A DNA stretch of 64,000 nt from Carnegiea gigantea (GCA_029747015.1 JAKOGI010000004.1:1688501-1752500); one strand, 5' to 3'. Counted from the stretch's first letter, positions 11,247 to 23,200 are shown. Program-made: numbers and translations. The notes: generated by a model not told the origin, from the sequence alone.

Positions 11247-11498
11247 TTTTACTTAATAGGTGAAGAATTACGGTATAATTTTACAAGGGAAAAAAAAAAA
11301 GAAGTGCACTTAACTAGAACAGGAGTTTCTCTGTCACTTTCTAACTGCTTAGGACTTTTGTCCATTGATTACTGCATTATGGCCTCGCGTTGATCACTAA
11401 TTGAAATGATAAAAATTATAGCGATGATCTTTTATCATTTTTAATGAAAATTGAAGAACGTTATTGATATAATTAATATAGGCTAGGTAATTTTATGA
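11247..11498. other. Flanking DNA left of the copia insertion
   Basis: A/T-rich, no gene. Its last five bases, TATGA (11494-11498), are the left copy of the copia target duplication. Confidence 0.6.
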
Positions 11499-12109
11499 TG
11501 TTGGGTTTTGTGGCCCAAAATTCAAGTACCGGCACGGTGGGACCGTGCTACACAAGACACGGGCGTGTCAAGACGAAGAACGTCTAGTCGAAGAGGACAG
11601 AAAAATGGCACAGGGGTGTCGTGCCATGTGGCACGGGGTGACCGTGCCATGTGGCACGGTCGTGCCCCGTGTTTTTACGCCGCCTCTCTCAGAAGGCGGT
11701 TAGAGTTCTGTTCGAGGGGGGATTCCACCTGACGGCTAGGGTTGCATGCTAAAGGGGAAAACCCTACTGTTTAGACCCTATATAAAGAGGGTCAGGCCTA
11801 GGATCTGAAATATCTCCAGTACTCATACATACATTGAGAGGTAGAAGTACTTTGTGTGAGATTACAATAGAGAGGTTGTAATTCTACTCTTAGATCAAAT
11901 CACTGTGGTGATTGTGATCGTGTTGTATTCTTCCTTCTCATAGTGAATTGTTCTGGTGCTGTCGCCGTCCGTGGTTTTTCCCGCATTGGGTTTTTCACGT
12001 TAAATCTCTTGTCTTCTTACTTCTGTTTTCTGTTATTCACTTGAATTCTAAATTTCTAATTCATCCTATTGCTTCCGCTATTATTGTTACTCTGATATTA
12101 ATCCTAACA
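11499..12109 (+). repeat. 5' LTR of the copia element
   Basis: 611 bp, TGTTGGG...CTAACA. 'CCTATATAAAGAGGG' near 11767-11781 is a likely TATA box for the element's transcript. It contains a tandem unit around GTGCCATGTGGCACGG (about 11625-11665) that occurs once in the right LTR. Confidence 0.92.
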
Positions 12110-12111
12110 AG

Positions 12112-12123
12112 TGGTATCAGAGC
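12112..12123 (+). other. Primer-binding site of the copia element
   Basis: TGGTATCAGAGC, complementary to the 3' end of initiator tRNA-Met, two bases after the 5' LTR. Minus-strand DNA synthesis of the element would start here. Confidence 0.9.
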
Positions 12124-12135
12124 TTTGGTTATAGG

Positions 12136-12921
12136 ATGTCTTCTATCATGAAGGTAGATATTCAGAAATTCAATGAGGAGATTAGTTTTAATCTCTGGAA
12201 GGTGCAGATGAGAGCAGTTCTCATTCAGCACGGGTTATGGAAGATTCTGAAGGGACCTCACGTAAAACCTGAGAAGATGACAGAAGAACAGTGGGCTGAA
12301 GATATAAAGAAGAGACGTGGGTCGTTGACGGAGGACGAATGGGAGGAACTGGAGCTGAAAGCGGTTTCAGCCATACAGTTGTGCTTGGCACCACATGTTC
12401 TGCGAGAGGTGCTAGATAAGACAACTGCGGTGGATCTTTGGGCTCGGCTGGAGGAACTCTACATGACGAAGAGTCTCGCCAACAAGATCCGTTTGAAGGA
12501 AAGGTTGTACACCTTTCGTATGGCTGAAGGTACTCCTGTCCAAAAACACTTGAATGAATTTAATTCTATTCTAGTAGATTTGGAGAGTTTGGATGTTAAA
12601 ATTGAGGATGAGGATAAGGCCATTCTGCTTGTTGTGTCTCTACCCTCTTCCTACAAACACTTTAAGGAAATCATGTCATATAGTAATTCGGATACTATAT
12701 CGTTTGAGGATGTGAAGTCTAACCTGCTGTCTAAAGAAAAGTTTGACCAAGACATCCATGCTGATCAATCTGAGGGATTAGTTGTCAGGGGTAGAACCAC
12801 TGAGAAAGGGGGGAACGGTAATAAGAAAAAAACCGTTCTAAATCAAGGAATCCTCACTCTAACAAAACCTGCCACTACTGCAACAAATTGGGTCATATCA
12901 AGGCTAACTGCTGGAAATTAA
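12136..12921 (+). pseudogene. Copia gag (capsid) ORF, frameshifted near its end
   Basis: The frame opens with an ATG 13 bp after the PBS and codes for a UBN2/Retrotran_gag-type protein: FNEEISFNLWKVQMRAVL at about residues 13-30, HVLREVLDKTTAVDLWARLEELY in the middle, then SLANKIRLKERLYTFRMAEGTP. It should continue into a CCHC zinc knuckle, but an A-run near 12826-12832 puts the knuckle in another frame. The in-frame translation therefore ends at 12921 with about 30 unrelated residues. The knuckle itself, with spacing C-x2-C-x4-H-x4-C, lies at about 12870-12912 in the frame that continues downstream. Gag builds the cytoplasmic particle in active copies. Confidence 0.88.
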
Positions 12922-13367
12922 AGAAAAAGAATGAGAAGGAGGATAAGGAGAAAACTGCTACAGCTGATTGTGTAGTAGAGTCGGAGTCTGATGGTGATGT
13001 GTTACTTGCTACTTCTTTGGCTACCACCTCCGAAAGGGGAGTGGATATTGATTGGGTTTTAGATTCTGGTTGTATGTTTCACATGTGCCCTCATAAGGAC
13101 TGGTTTGTCACCTATGAGGCAGTTGACACTGGGGTGGTACTTATGGGTAACAATGCTAAATGCAAAGTTGCAGGGATAGGTATTGTTCAGATAAAAACCC
13201 CTGATGGGACAATTAGAACATTGTCTAAAGTGCGCCACATACCTGACATGACTCGTTGTTTAATATCCTTGGGTACTCTTGAGACTAATGATTGCAGGAT
13301 TTCGATGGAAAATGGTGTCCTAAAGGTAACTAAGGGAGCCATGGTGATAATGAAGGGATTGGGGTAA
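12888..13367 (+). pseudogene. Copia zinc-knuckle end and aspartic protease segment
   Basis: The second frame starts inside the knuckle (GHIKANCW), crosses a Lys/Glu-rich linker and reaches WVLDSGCMFHMCP, the aspartic protease active site. DSG is kept, but the following residues are C-M-F where the family usually has small residues before the conserved His. After it come HKDWFVTYEAVD and VRHIPDMTRCLISLGTLE. The frame stops with TAA at 13365-13367, immediately before GNLYILQG, which normally continues the polyprotein. The stop is thus an inactivating change inside the domain. The protease would cleave the polyprotein. Confidence 0.85.
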
Positions 13368-13637
13368 GGCAATCTCTACATTCTGCAAGGAACTACAGTT
13401 ACAGGTGTAGCTGCAGTTGGTACAATAGATGATACAAAGTTATGGCACATGAGGTTGGGCCATATGAATGAGAAAGGGATGACCATTCTGGGTAAGAAAG
13501 GTTGTCTTGGTAACGCCAGTACGGGTAAGCTTGATTTTTGTGATCACTGCGTCTTTGGGAAACAAAAGAGGGTAAGTTTCTCGAAAGCAACACACCGTAC
13601 TCAGGGGATCCTTGACTACATTCATTCTGATTTGTAG
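13368..13637 (+). pseudogene. Copia GAG-pre-integrase (zinc-binding) segment
   Basis: Between two in-frame stops, the sequence encodes the integrase N-terminal zinc-binding domain: [14 protein letters not shown] with the paired His, then C-x2-C in [12 protein letters not shown]. It ends with a TAG at 13635-13637 in a position where copia proteins normally have Trp (HSDL then GP). A single G-to-A change explains it. The frame is the same as that of the preceding protease segment and the following pol frame, so no frameshift is involved. Confidence 0.85.
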
Positions 13638-13676
13638 GGTCCTTCAAAGGTTCCTTCTTGTGGAGGTAAGCGTTAC

Positions 13677-16079
13677 ATGTTAACTTTTGTTGACGATTTC
13701 TCACGCAAGATTTGGGTTTACTTCTTGAGACAGAAAAATGAGACGTTCTCTATGTTCAAGAAGTTCAAGGCTCTGGTTGAAAACCAGACTGGGAGAAAGA
13801 TCAAGAAACTTAGGACTGACAATGGTCTTGAGTTCGTTGAGTCAGAGTTTGAAGAGTTCTGCACAAAAAATGGCATAGCTAGGCACAAGACGTTGGTTGG
13901 TAAACCACAGCAAAATGGGGTTGCAGAACGAATCAACAGGACTCTACTGGAGAAAGCTAGATGTATGCTTTCACATGCCGGGCTTTGGGATCGCAAGGCG
14001 TTTTGGGCAGAGGCTATTTCTACAGCCTGCTACCTGATAAATCGTTCACCACACACCTCCATTGACTTCAAAATCCCAGAAGAAGTATGGTCAGGTAATC
14101 CTGTTGATTATTCTAATTTAAGAATATTTAGATGTCCTGTGTTTGCCGATGTGAATAATGGGAAATTAGCCCCTAGGGCTGTCAAATGCATGTTACTTGG
14201 ATATGCATCTGAGTCTAAGGGATACCGCATGTGGTGTCCTGAGTCTAAGAAAGTAATTCAAAGTAGGGATGTTACTTTCAATGAGACTGCTATGTTATCT
14301 TCTGGGAAGAATACTGTTGTTCCTTCTACTGATACAGGTAATCAGGAAGATGCCAATGTGGAGGTAGAGATAGAGACCGTAACAGCTCAAGGTGGAGCTA
14401 CTAATCAACCCAATAGGGAGGCCCAGGTTACTGAACCTGGAACCATCAGTCCCAATCAACCTCAGGAGGAGGTTGCCCATTCTATAGCTCGTGATCATCC
14501 TCGAAGGAAGATCAGGAGACCTGCTCGTTACAACGATGATGAGGGGCTGATAGCATACGCACTTTCAGTTGCAGAGGAAGTGCCTGAAGGTGCTGAACCT
14601 TCAAATTACACTGAAGCAATCGCTTGCCCAAGTTCACCTAACTGGATCCTAGCTATGCAAGAAGAGATGAAAAGTCTGCAAAAGAACCGAACATGGGAAC
14701 TCTGTCAACTGCCTAAAGGCCGAAGAGCCTTAACTGCCAAGTGGATCTACAAGAAGAAAGAAGAAATTCCTGGAGTTGAAGATGCAAGATGGAAGGCACG
14801 GTTGGTTGTTCGTGGTTGCAACCAAAGGGAAGGTATTGACTACAATGAGGTCTTCTCCCCTATTGCTAGACATACCTCTATTCGAGTCCTTCTTGCACTT
14901 GTCACATTATTTGACTTGGAGTTGGAGCAGCTTGATGTGAAAACCGCATTCCTAAGTGGAGAGCTGGAAGAAGAAATTTACATGAGACAACCTGAAGGGT
15001 TTGCAGTTCCTGGGAAGGAACAATTGGTATGTAAATTGCAAAAGTCCTTGTATGGACTCAAGCAAGCTCCAAGGCAGTGGTATAAACGTTTTGATACGTT
15101 TATGACTGATAAAGGATATACACGTAGTAGATATGACAATTGTATGTACTTTAGACAGTATTCTGATAGTACTTTTATTTATCTTCTACTGTATGTCGAT
15201 GATATGTTGATTACTTCTAAAGACAAGACCTTAATTGGCATGCTGAAATCTCAACTCAGTAAGGAGTTTGAGATGAAAGACTTGGGTGCAGCAAAGAAGA
15301 TACTAGGCATGGAAATCCACAGGGATCGGAAAGCAGGTAAACTGTATTTGTCTCAAGAACGGTACCTTGAGAAAGTACTAAGTAAATACAACATGGACAA
15401 CTGTAAGGCAGTTTCCACTCCACTTGCTGCACACTTCAGGCTGTCTGCGGGATACTGCCCGCAAATAGAGGAAGACATCAGAAGAATGTCCAATGTACCT
15501 TATTCTAGTCCTGTTGGTAGTTTGATATATGCTATAGTTTGTACTAGACCAGACTTATCACATGCTATAAGTGTGGTAAGTAGATATATGCACAATCCTG
15601 GGAAGGATCACTGGGAAGCTGTGAAATGGATCCTTCGATATGTGAAGGGTACTATAGGGAAGAGGTTGGTGTTTGATAGAAACAAAGCTGATACATCCGA
15701 TGTTGTAGGCTTTGTTGATGCTGATTATGCTGGTGACTTGGATAGGAGGAGGTCCATATCTGGGTATATCTTCATCATGTGTGCAAGTGCTATCTCCTGG
15801 AAAGCATCATTGCAGTCTATTGCAGCCTTGTCTACTACTGAAGCTGAGTACATTGCTGCTACTGAAGGGGTGAAGGAAGCTACCTGGCTAAGGGGCCTTG
15901 TGATCGAGCTCGGAGTCCCACAAACTCCGACTGTTGTGTTTTCTGATAGTCAGAGTGCCATCCACCTGACTAAGAACGATGCTTATCACTCGAAGACCAA
16001 GCATATTAGTGTGAAATACCACTACATTAGAGACACAGTTGCTGCAGGTGAACTAATAGTGAAGAAGATTCACACGTAA
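13677..16079 (+). pseudogene. Copia pol: integrase, reverse transcriptase, RNase H
   Basis: An 800-codon open frame. The integrase core comes first: D6/D7 in FVDDFSRK, D48 in RTDNGLEF and E84 in NGVAERINR, so the second Asp and the Glu are 35 residues apart (D-35-E). A Gly/Asn/Gln-rich linker (about 215-290) follows. Reverse transcriptase runs from about 336 (NRTWELCQLPKG) with the catalytic LYVDDML at residue 506. RNase H has FVDADYAGD (from residue 680) and LSTTEAEYIA. The frame ends early at TAA (16077-16079); the conserved tail (ENPADMLTKPLP and on) continues in frame to a second stop at 16164-16166. All catalytic residues I can check are present. The first ATG here is only the first one after the upstream stop; the true polyprotein begins at 12136. 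Confidence 0.92.
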
Positions 16080-16255
16080 GAAAATCCTGCAGACATGTTA
16101 ACCAAGCCTCTACCATTGGCTAAGTTCGAGCATTGCTTGGACTCAGTGGGTATTCACAGCCACTAAGTGCCCATCAGGGCATTGCCCCTAGGGAGGGGGC
16201 GTCACCCTTCGGGGTGCGATGACGGAGTCAGAAAGCAGTGATTGGAGATTTTGGT

Positions 16256-16268
16256 CCAAGGTGGAGAT
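16256..16268 (+). other. Polypurine tract of the copia element
   Basis: CCAAGGTGGAGAT immediately before the TG of the 3' LTR. The minus-strand relic has CCAAAATGGAGAT in the same place. It primes plus-strand synthesis. Confidence 0.8.
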
Positions 16269-16855
16269 TGTTGGGTTTCGTGACCCAAAATCCAAGTACC
16301 GACACGGTGGGACCGTGCTACACAAGACGCGGGCGTGTCAAGACGAAGAACGTCTAGTCGAAGAGGACAGAAAAACGGCACGGGGGTGCCGTGCCATGTG
16401 ACACGGTCATGCCCCGTGTTTTTACGCCGCCTCTCTCGGAAGGCGGTTAGAGTTCTATTCGAGGGGGGATTCCACCTGGCGGCTAGGGTTGCATGCTAAG
16501 GGGGAAAACCATACTGTTTAGACCCTATATAAAGAGGGTCAGGCCTAGGACCTGAAATATCTCCAGTACTCATACATACATTGAGAGGTAGAAGTACTTT
16601 GTGAGAGATTACAATAGAGAGGTTGTAATTATGCTCTTAGATCAAATCACTGTGGTGGTTGTGATCGTGTTATATTCTTCCTGCTCATAGTGAATTGTTC
16701 TAGTGCTGTCGCCGTCCGTGGTTTTCCCGCATTGGGTTTTCCATATTAAATCTCTTGTCTTCTTACTTCTGTTTTCTGTTATTCACTTGAATTCTGAATT
16801 TCTAATTCATCCTATTACTTCCGCTATTATTGTTACTCTGATATTAATCCTAACA
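16269..16855 (+). repeat. 3' LTR of the copia element
   Basis: 587 bp, TGTTGGG...CTAACA, followed by the target duplication TATGA (16856-16860). It is close to the 5' LTR apart from one missing repeat unit near 16391-16410 and scattered substitutions. A 60-codon open frame across its start is not a gene. Confidence 0.92.
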
Positions 16856-16860
16856 TATGA

Positions 16861-18247
16861 TAATCACAAAAATAGATAGAAAGATTCTTAAATGTTGTAG
16901 ATGACTAGATTACCATTGTGCTTACGAAATTGAAAATCAGAATTGAACTCTTTTGCATGATAAAAACTACAATTAATTTCGCTTTAATACATGATATTCA
17001 GGGATATTCTAAACAATACCAAGAAGATATTATTTCTTATTTCAGGAAGACTATTATCTTATGTGTAAGATTATGATCTTCTCATTATCTGCACCAAAAA
17101 AAAAATAATAATCTTCTCATTATCTAGGAGTTGTTATTGTATTCGCTACTCAGTCCTTCTATAAATAGTGATAGACTCAATATTATGCTGTCTTCTAATC
17201 ATATTTTGTCAATTCTCGAATAGAACTCTTCTGAGCGGTAGGTCTTAGGTTCAAGTCTTTACCGTCCCCATATTGAATTATTGCGAAAGATAAGGAAAAT
17301 TGTTTATAGCATCCACATTTTAAGTACAAAGGATATTCATGTGAGGAGACATGTTAATCAGAGTATAATTAAAATCTATTTTGAGACTTTCAACCACCAT
17401 TTTAAACTTTTAGTTCAGTTGATTCTTGAACATGATATCAAAGTCAATACCTTGTCTCCATGAGTCCATGTCCTTGCATCATTGGCGATGATGTTGGTAT
17501 TGTAATGCTTGCCCGGGGCTATAGAAGTTCTTGTGCGTTATTGACCCATGGGTGCTTGGGTTGTGGGGGTGATGATTTTTATCCAATTGCAAGATGTAGG
17601 ACATGAAGATATGTGGTAGGCACACACAAGAAAAGACGAGAGTTTGCCAATTTCGAGATGCTCAAAGGATTAGGGGAGCTAATTGTTAGATAAGCGTTGG
17701 CACTAAAACCAGCTTGGGTAATTATACTTCAAATCGATGGAAACTTTAAATTGCTCTAAAAATAAATACATATTTTAATAATAAGTGTCAAACTACTTGA
17801 ATTAATCTGTATTGGTTATTAGAAGTATATTTGATATTTAATTAACAAAATTTCACATCAAGAAGGAACTATATATCACATGCATATGATTGTTCAAAAA
17901 ATAGTTATCATAAATATATTTGATATTCAATTAACAAAATCATCCTATTTTTTTTTATGAGATAGCAAATATATCGCATAAAAATCATTTTCTCGGACTT
18001 TTTATCTTCCATCTCACCAGAAATGAATTATTGTTGGTTATGAGATTTGGAACACTTCTGTCACAATTTATTCACAAGGATTAAGCTTGAATCTTGAAAA
18101 TATTAAACTATTTGAACCAAGCTGTACCAGCGAAGAGAAATTCGTGTGTGAGATCATGTTGCATAATTCTTGAGACATTCTTTTTTGGAGGTGACTTATG
18201 TTGATATAACTAACAATTTATTTTAGAGTGATATTTTGATTGATGAA
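16861..18247. other. Intergenic DNA, no gene seen
   Basis: A/T-rich, no supportable ORF. A 'aatcttctcattatct' word is repeated at about 17068 and 17112. Three diverged copies of a 'caaactatttgaa..aa.ctgta' motif occur at 8374, 17789 and 18105, hinting at an old dispersed repeat. The 17237-17262 stretch resembles a pol III B box but has no tRNA fold. Confidence 0.45.
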
Positions 18248-19140
18248 ATGACTAGAGGTAATAATGGGGTGAGTACAGGACATGTTTAGCCGTACCCTTA
18301 CTCATGGTCATTTTTAAAATGAATACTCATATTCATACTTATATCCAATAGGTATTGTAAAGTTATACCAAGCCTATTGGACATGACGAATATGCGGGTT
18401 TTATTCATACACATATAATCCAAAAAGAATTAAACCCACTTTGTACCCATGTTCAACTTCAAGTAACCAATATGTTACATTAACATCGATCTTCCAATAT
18501 TTGCCTAAATCTGTATAACTGAAAAAGGCAAATTTGGATTATTTTTTCAACTTAAATTGTAGCGGAATAAAGCAAAATATCTCTTTAAATTTCATCTGCT
18601 CTGTTTCTATGGAATAGTAGGTAGTTTACGATTTCTAAATCTGATGTCCAACAGAACTAATCTCTCTTTAATTTTAGCAATTCAGAGATAACACTACTAC
18701 ATCAGACATCTCCATTATCCCGCCTGGTGGCGAGATTTTTGGAATATTGGATTTGGATTTGGATTTGGAACACCAATCTTCCAATAACATATCAAATCAC
18801 ATTAAATACGACTAAAAGTTTCCAAATTCAAGTAACAAATTAACACTTGACAGTTACAGCTTCTAAAAAAATGTCATCTCGGAATCTTGAATACAACACA
18901 ACTCAAAGCAGTTAGTAAAATATCTAAGTTTACGTAACAAATTAGAATTTTAAATAAACAGGGGCGGGTCTTATATGGGGCAAATATGAGGCAAGTATTG
19001 ATAAAACGAGAATTGCATGAGTGGAACCTATATGCGTATTCATACCTATACACGCACCTGTTTAGCAATACTCGCGCTCATACCCTTTTTTTTAATTTTC
19101 AACACCCATATTTATATCTATTGTGATAGATGTTGTGTGT
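18248..19140. mobile_element. Fragment resembling a hAT-type element, with a nested retroposon
   Basis: CTAGAGGTAATAATGGGGTGAGTACAGG near 18250 resembles the TAGGGGTGGCAATGGGG start of a common plant hAT-like family, and the body carries several 'atgggt'/'acccat' words. The right terminus was not found, so the border is approximate. A separate 276-bp retroposon with its own flanking duplications sits inside at 18500-18775. Confidence 0.35.
18500..18775 (+). mobile_element. SINE-like retroposon, copy 1
   Basis: 276 bp flanked by an exact 11-bp direct repeat ATCTTCCAATA (18489-18499 and 18776-18786). It shares sequence over nearly its full length with 39896-40121, for example GGCAAATTTGGA and AATTGTAGCGGA-type blocks, then 'ctctgttctgtttc' and 'aatctaatgtc' type blocks. 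The right end is a run of GGATTT/GAATTT repeats, as expected for the 3' tail of a retroposed element. There is no ORF and no clear tRNA-type A or B box. It inserted independently of copy 2 because the flanking duplications differ. Confidence 0.65.
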
Positions 19141-19335
19141 TTTAAGCGGGTTCAAATTTCTTCACCAATCTTAAAAGCAACTAAAAATCCTTTAAATATC
19201 AATTTTTATTAGAATAATAATCATAAGATGAACTATTAATAGCCTCATAATTAATAAAATTCACTATATAAATATCCGTATTACGTGTTACACCATCTTT
19301 CATGTCGGAGTTGTCATGGGAGACTTTAGATTTAG

Positions 19336-19672
19336 GCTTTGTTTTGCAAACAGCTGTTAGCAAGATGTTAGCTGTTAGCTGTTTATATTAGTTATTAACT
19401 GTTAACTGTTTGAGTTAATTATTTGTATTAACTGTTTGAATTAGCTATTTGTCGAAAAATTATTTGGTAAAATTAGTTGTTTTTGATAAAGTTATGAGAC
19501 AAAAAACTAATTCTTCAAAAAGCTCTACCAAAAGCCTCATGAAATTAGCTTTTTTAAATTATCATTTTAGATTCAAAAAACTCTTCTAAAAAGCTCTTTT
19601 ATCAAATATCTAGATTAACTCTTTTACTTGATCAAATAATTAATTTTGATTAAAAAAATTTTTTTATCAAAA
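19336..19672 (+). mobile_element. MITE rich in 'agctgtt' words, copy 1
   Basis: Starts 'gctttgttttgcaaacagctgttag' and contains repeated 'ttagctgtt', 'tgtttgagttaattatttg' and 'aaaaagctctt' blocks. The same blocks in the same order occur at 28787-29072. It has no coding capacity. Its end lies about 600 bp before the WNK start codon, so it may lie in or near that promoter. Confidence 0.55.
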
Positions 19673-20283
19673 ATATTGTGGAGTCTTGCATCATTGGTGT
19701 GCGAAAAACCTTCGCGAATCTCCCATAGATGGTCAGAACTCAAATATAAATGTGGGACCAGCCTAACATCATAGATTTGGAGGGCTATTTATACATATTT
19801 AAAATTACTTCCAAACCACCCTCATTATCATTTCTAAAACTTCTATGCAAATTACATTCATGGAAGCTTAGATTTTAGAGAGAGAAAGAGAGGATTTTAC
19901 GAAGCAAATCAAACACCCAGATATCTGAAATCTCTCTCTTTCTCTCTCTCTCTACCTGGTTGGGGGGGGGGGGGGGGCTCTGTAATGTAGTAATGTGATA
20001 TATTGATTTGTAAAGGTTAAAACTTTGTTTTCTGATTAGCAAAGCTCTCTCTTTCTCAGTCCGGCTCTTTCCTAATCACATGAATGATTGTTCAGCCTTT
20101 CTTTCTACAGAAAGGGGAAAAATAAAAATAAAAAGTGGGTTTTTTGTGGGCTGTCAGAGCAGAAAAAGCTTTGAAGGAGGGAGAGCAAAACCCCAGGGAA
20201 AAAGGAAAAAAATCAAGTGCATTTTACAGACAAATAGAATAGGAAAAAGGGACCAGAAAGATTGAAATTTGCAGTTTTGGAGA
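19673..20283 (+). promoter_or_regulatory. Probable promoter and 5' UTR of the WNK gene
   Basis: No coding sequence. It includes a long CT-rich tract (19931-19953), a G16 run (19962-19977), a second CT-rich patch (20046-20060) and purine-rich sequence up to the start codon. CT-rich 5' leaders are common in plant genes. The transcription start cannot be fixed; TATA-like words occur (for instance near 19792 and 19999) but none is compelling. Confidence 0.4.
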
Positions 20284-23200
20284 ATGAATGGTGGTTTAAA
20301 TCTTGAACCGAATGCTTCTGAATTCGTTGAGGTCGATCCCACTGGAAGATATGGCAGAGTAAGTAACGTTTTCTTTAGTTTCTCTCTCAATTTGTAATTT
20401 TCTTTGTGATTTTTGATTTATTTGCTCCTTGTTTTGAGTTCTGATATCTGGGTTTAATCCATAAATTTCTGTATCTTTGTTCCTTTTTTGCAGTACAATG
20501 AAATCCTTGGAAAAGGAGCTTCTAAGATAGTGTATGAATCGGAACCTGTGCTCTTTAATTTCATCCCAGCGTTTCTTTAAAAAAAAAAAAGAGTTGTTGC
20601 AAATGGGTATTTGGTTTGAGTGTTTTTTTTTTTTTTTAAAAAAAATCGGGTTTGGGGATAATTTCACGAAATGGGTATTTACTAGATTTGGGATTTGATT
20701 GGATCTTTGAATGTTGAACAGTTATAGAGCATTTGATGAATATGAAGGAATTGAAGTAGCTTGGAATCAAGTCAAGCTTTATGATTTTCTTCAAAGTCCA
20801 GACGACCTTGAAAGATTATATTCTGAAATTCACTTGCTGAAAACACTGAAGCATAAGAATATCATGAAATTGTATGCTTCATGGGTTGATATTGCCAACA
20901 TGAATATCAACTTTGTCACTGAAATGTTCACTTCTGGCACCCTTAGACAGTAAGATATTTCACTTCCTTTTCTTCATTTATTATTGTTATTGTATATATC
21001 TAGACCTCCTCAAATCCTGTCGATGATGGATTTTTCCCCATTGCTTTTGTTATCTAATTGTTTTATGTTATTTGATTTGTTGGTGATTAGGGATTTTGAA
21101 ATGCTTCTTTTCATTTTTGTGGATATTTCTGCTTTTGGGGGATGTCAGGTATAGGCTGAAGCACAGGAGGGTGAACATCAGGGCAGTAAAGCACTGGTGT
21201 AGGCAGATCCTGAAAGGGCTTGTTTATTTGCACAGCCATGAACCCTCAGTGATCCACAGGGATCTCAAGTGTGATAATATCTTTGTTAATGGAAATCACG
21301 GGGAAGTGAAGATAGGTGACCTTGGCTTGGCTGCAATCCTCAGGAAATCCCATGCTGCTCATTGTGTTGGTATGCTGATCCACTCTTTGACATATCTTAA
21401 TGTCTAATTATATTGGTCATTGTGGGAGTAACGTTGTATATCTTTTGTCCATCATAGGCCCTTATTAGAAGGGAAGCTCGGTCTTTTGGGGTTGGGGTAT
21501 TGTTGTAACCTAACGCTATGTTTATGTGATTACTAGGATTCAATCAAAGGTGCTTAATAGAACCTTAGGCTGTGCCACTGCACTTGAACCCTTCATTTCA
21601 CCTTGAGTATCTGTTTTGGGTTACTCAACACTTACAGGAATTGATGGTTGATCTTTCATCTATGCTGTAGACGCTCAAACCTTCAAACAAATGGTTGAAT
21701 GATTGAGCCAGACACCTAGACCCATGTGGTGCATTCAGGACTACAGCAAAAGTGGTTTAACGTTCATAGGCCTTTAGGAGTGAGCTATTGCCATTGTCAT
21801 TGCTGTATTTTGGTTGATTCACTTGCTTTCTGGCTTCTGTATATGTCTTGGATTGGTCAAGTGTTCTTATGATAAATTTGGTCATGGGTCACGACAATTA
21901 GCTGAATGTGAAGCTTTTCACCATAGCCTTAAAGATCTTCTGTGGAGTTTGAAAAGTTTATTTGTTGTATTAAGACTATAGGAAACTAATGAAACTAAAA
22001 GCAATTAGAGCTAGTTAGAAGGTCAGTCATGATTATGTTGTTTCAACTGCTCAGGGACACCAGAATTTATGGCTCCAGAGGTCTATGAAGAGGATTACAA
22101 TGAATTGGTTGACATCTACTCATTTGGGATGTGCATATTGGAAATGGTTACCTTTGAGTACCCATATAGCGAATGCACTAGTCCAGCTCAGATTTACATG
22201 AAAGTTATCTCAGTAAGAAACTTATCCTTCTTTAAAAAGCCGCTTGTTCTGTGTCAAATACGTTCTTTCCATATATAACATCCTGGACTTGTCTTAGGGT
22301 AAGAAGCCTGATACCCTGTACAAGGTGAAGGATCGTGAAGTGCGGGTATTCATTGAGAAATGCCTAGCAACTGTGTCTTCTAGGCTTTCAGCGAGAGAGC
22401 TTTTGAATGACCCGTTTCTTCAACTTGATGATTATGGCAATGATCTGAGGCTAACTGATTGCCAAAGTGAGCTTGATGATTTTGGTCCTCTGGTTAGACA
22501 GCCGTTCCTTGAACACTGCACGAGCAACAGGTCTTTTATCAATGGATATTCCAGTGTAGATTTGGATTTCTACAATGAATGGGGGTATCAACCTCTTGAG
22601 ATGGAGGCCACTGGCATTGAATTATTCGAACACCATGAAGATGATCATTATTCTGATGTTGACATCACTATTGAAGGAAAGAGAAAAGAAGATGGCAGCA
22701 TCTTTTTACGGCTTAGAATCACAGATAACGAAGGTTATCGTCCATCATTCATTGTAGTATCTTTTTTTTAGTAATGGAAACTGTAGTATCTTCAAGACTT
22801 TTAAGTCTTCCCCTCCTTTTAGCACCTGGCATGTAGACCTGACAAAATTATCTGGAATCTAATCACCTGAACTAAGCAATCCAAAATACAACACGAACTT
22901 TGGCTCAGCCCGAACTTTTCACAACTTGAAATATGCTGTACTAATGTTGACTGCATTTTCTTGACAGGCTTTTTAGTTAGACCAAAGGAACCCATATATG
23001 GCCTGAGCCCCTACCTGAGTATTACAACATGTCCAATCTGAAATTGACCATTTGGTGCAACCCAGTTGCTAAGTCTACTGCCATGATTATTAATCTCATC
23101 GTCAGTGCTCTTATGACAAGTTACTTTCTCTGCAGGTAGGATACGGAACATATATTTCCCCTTTGACATTGAATTGGATACAGCATTAAGTGTTGCAACT

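Larger units (their letters stand above)
11499..16855 (+). mobile_element. Full-length Ty1/copia retrotransposon (Tork/Tnt1-like), 5.36 kb
   Basis: Complete LTR-retrotransposon structure: LTRs at 11499-12109 and 16269-16855, both TG...CA; a perfect 5-bp target duplication TATGA on either side (11494-11498, 16856-16860); a tRNA-Met primer-binding site at 12112-12123; and a purine tract just before the right LTR. The interior has gag, protease, integrase, reverse transcriptase and RNase H in copia order. The domain order, gag type and PBS suggest the Tork lineage. One frameshift and three in-frame stops interrupt the polyprotein, so this copy is not autonomous. The LTRs still look very alike, so insertion was fairly recent; the main difference is a repeat unit of about 24 bp present only in the left LTR. 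Confidence 0.93.

Noticed and set aside
17220..17275. tRNA- or SINE-like B box (GGTTCAAGTC at about 17250)
   Set aside because: No cloverleaf can be drawn around it and no A box at proper distance; no target duplication or tail was found.
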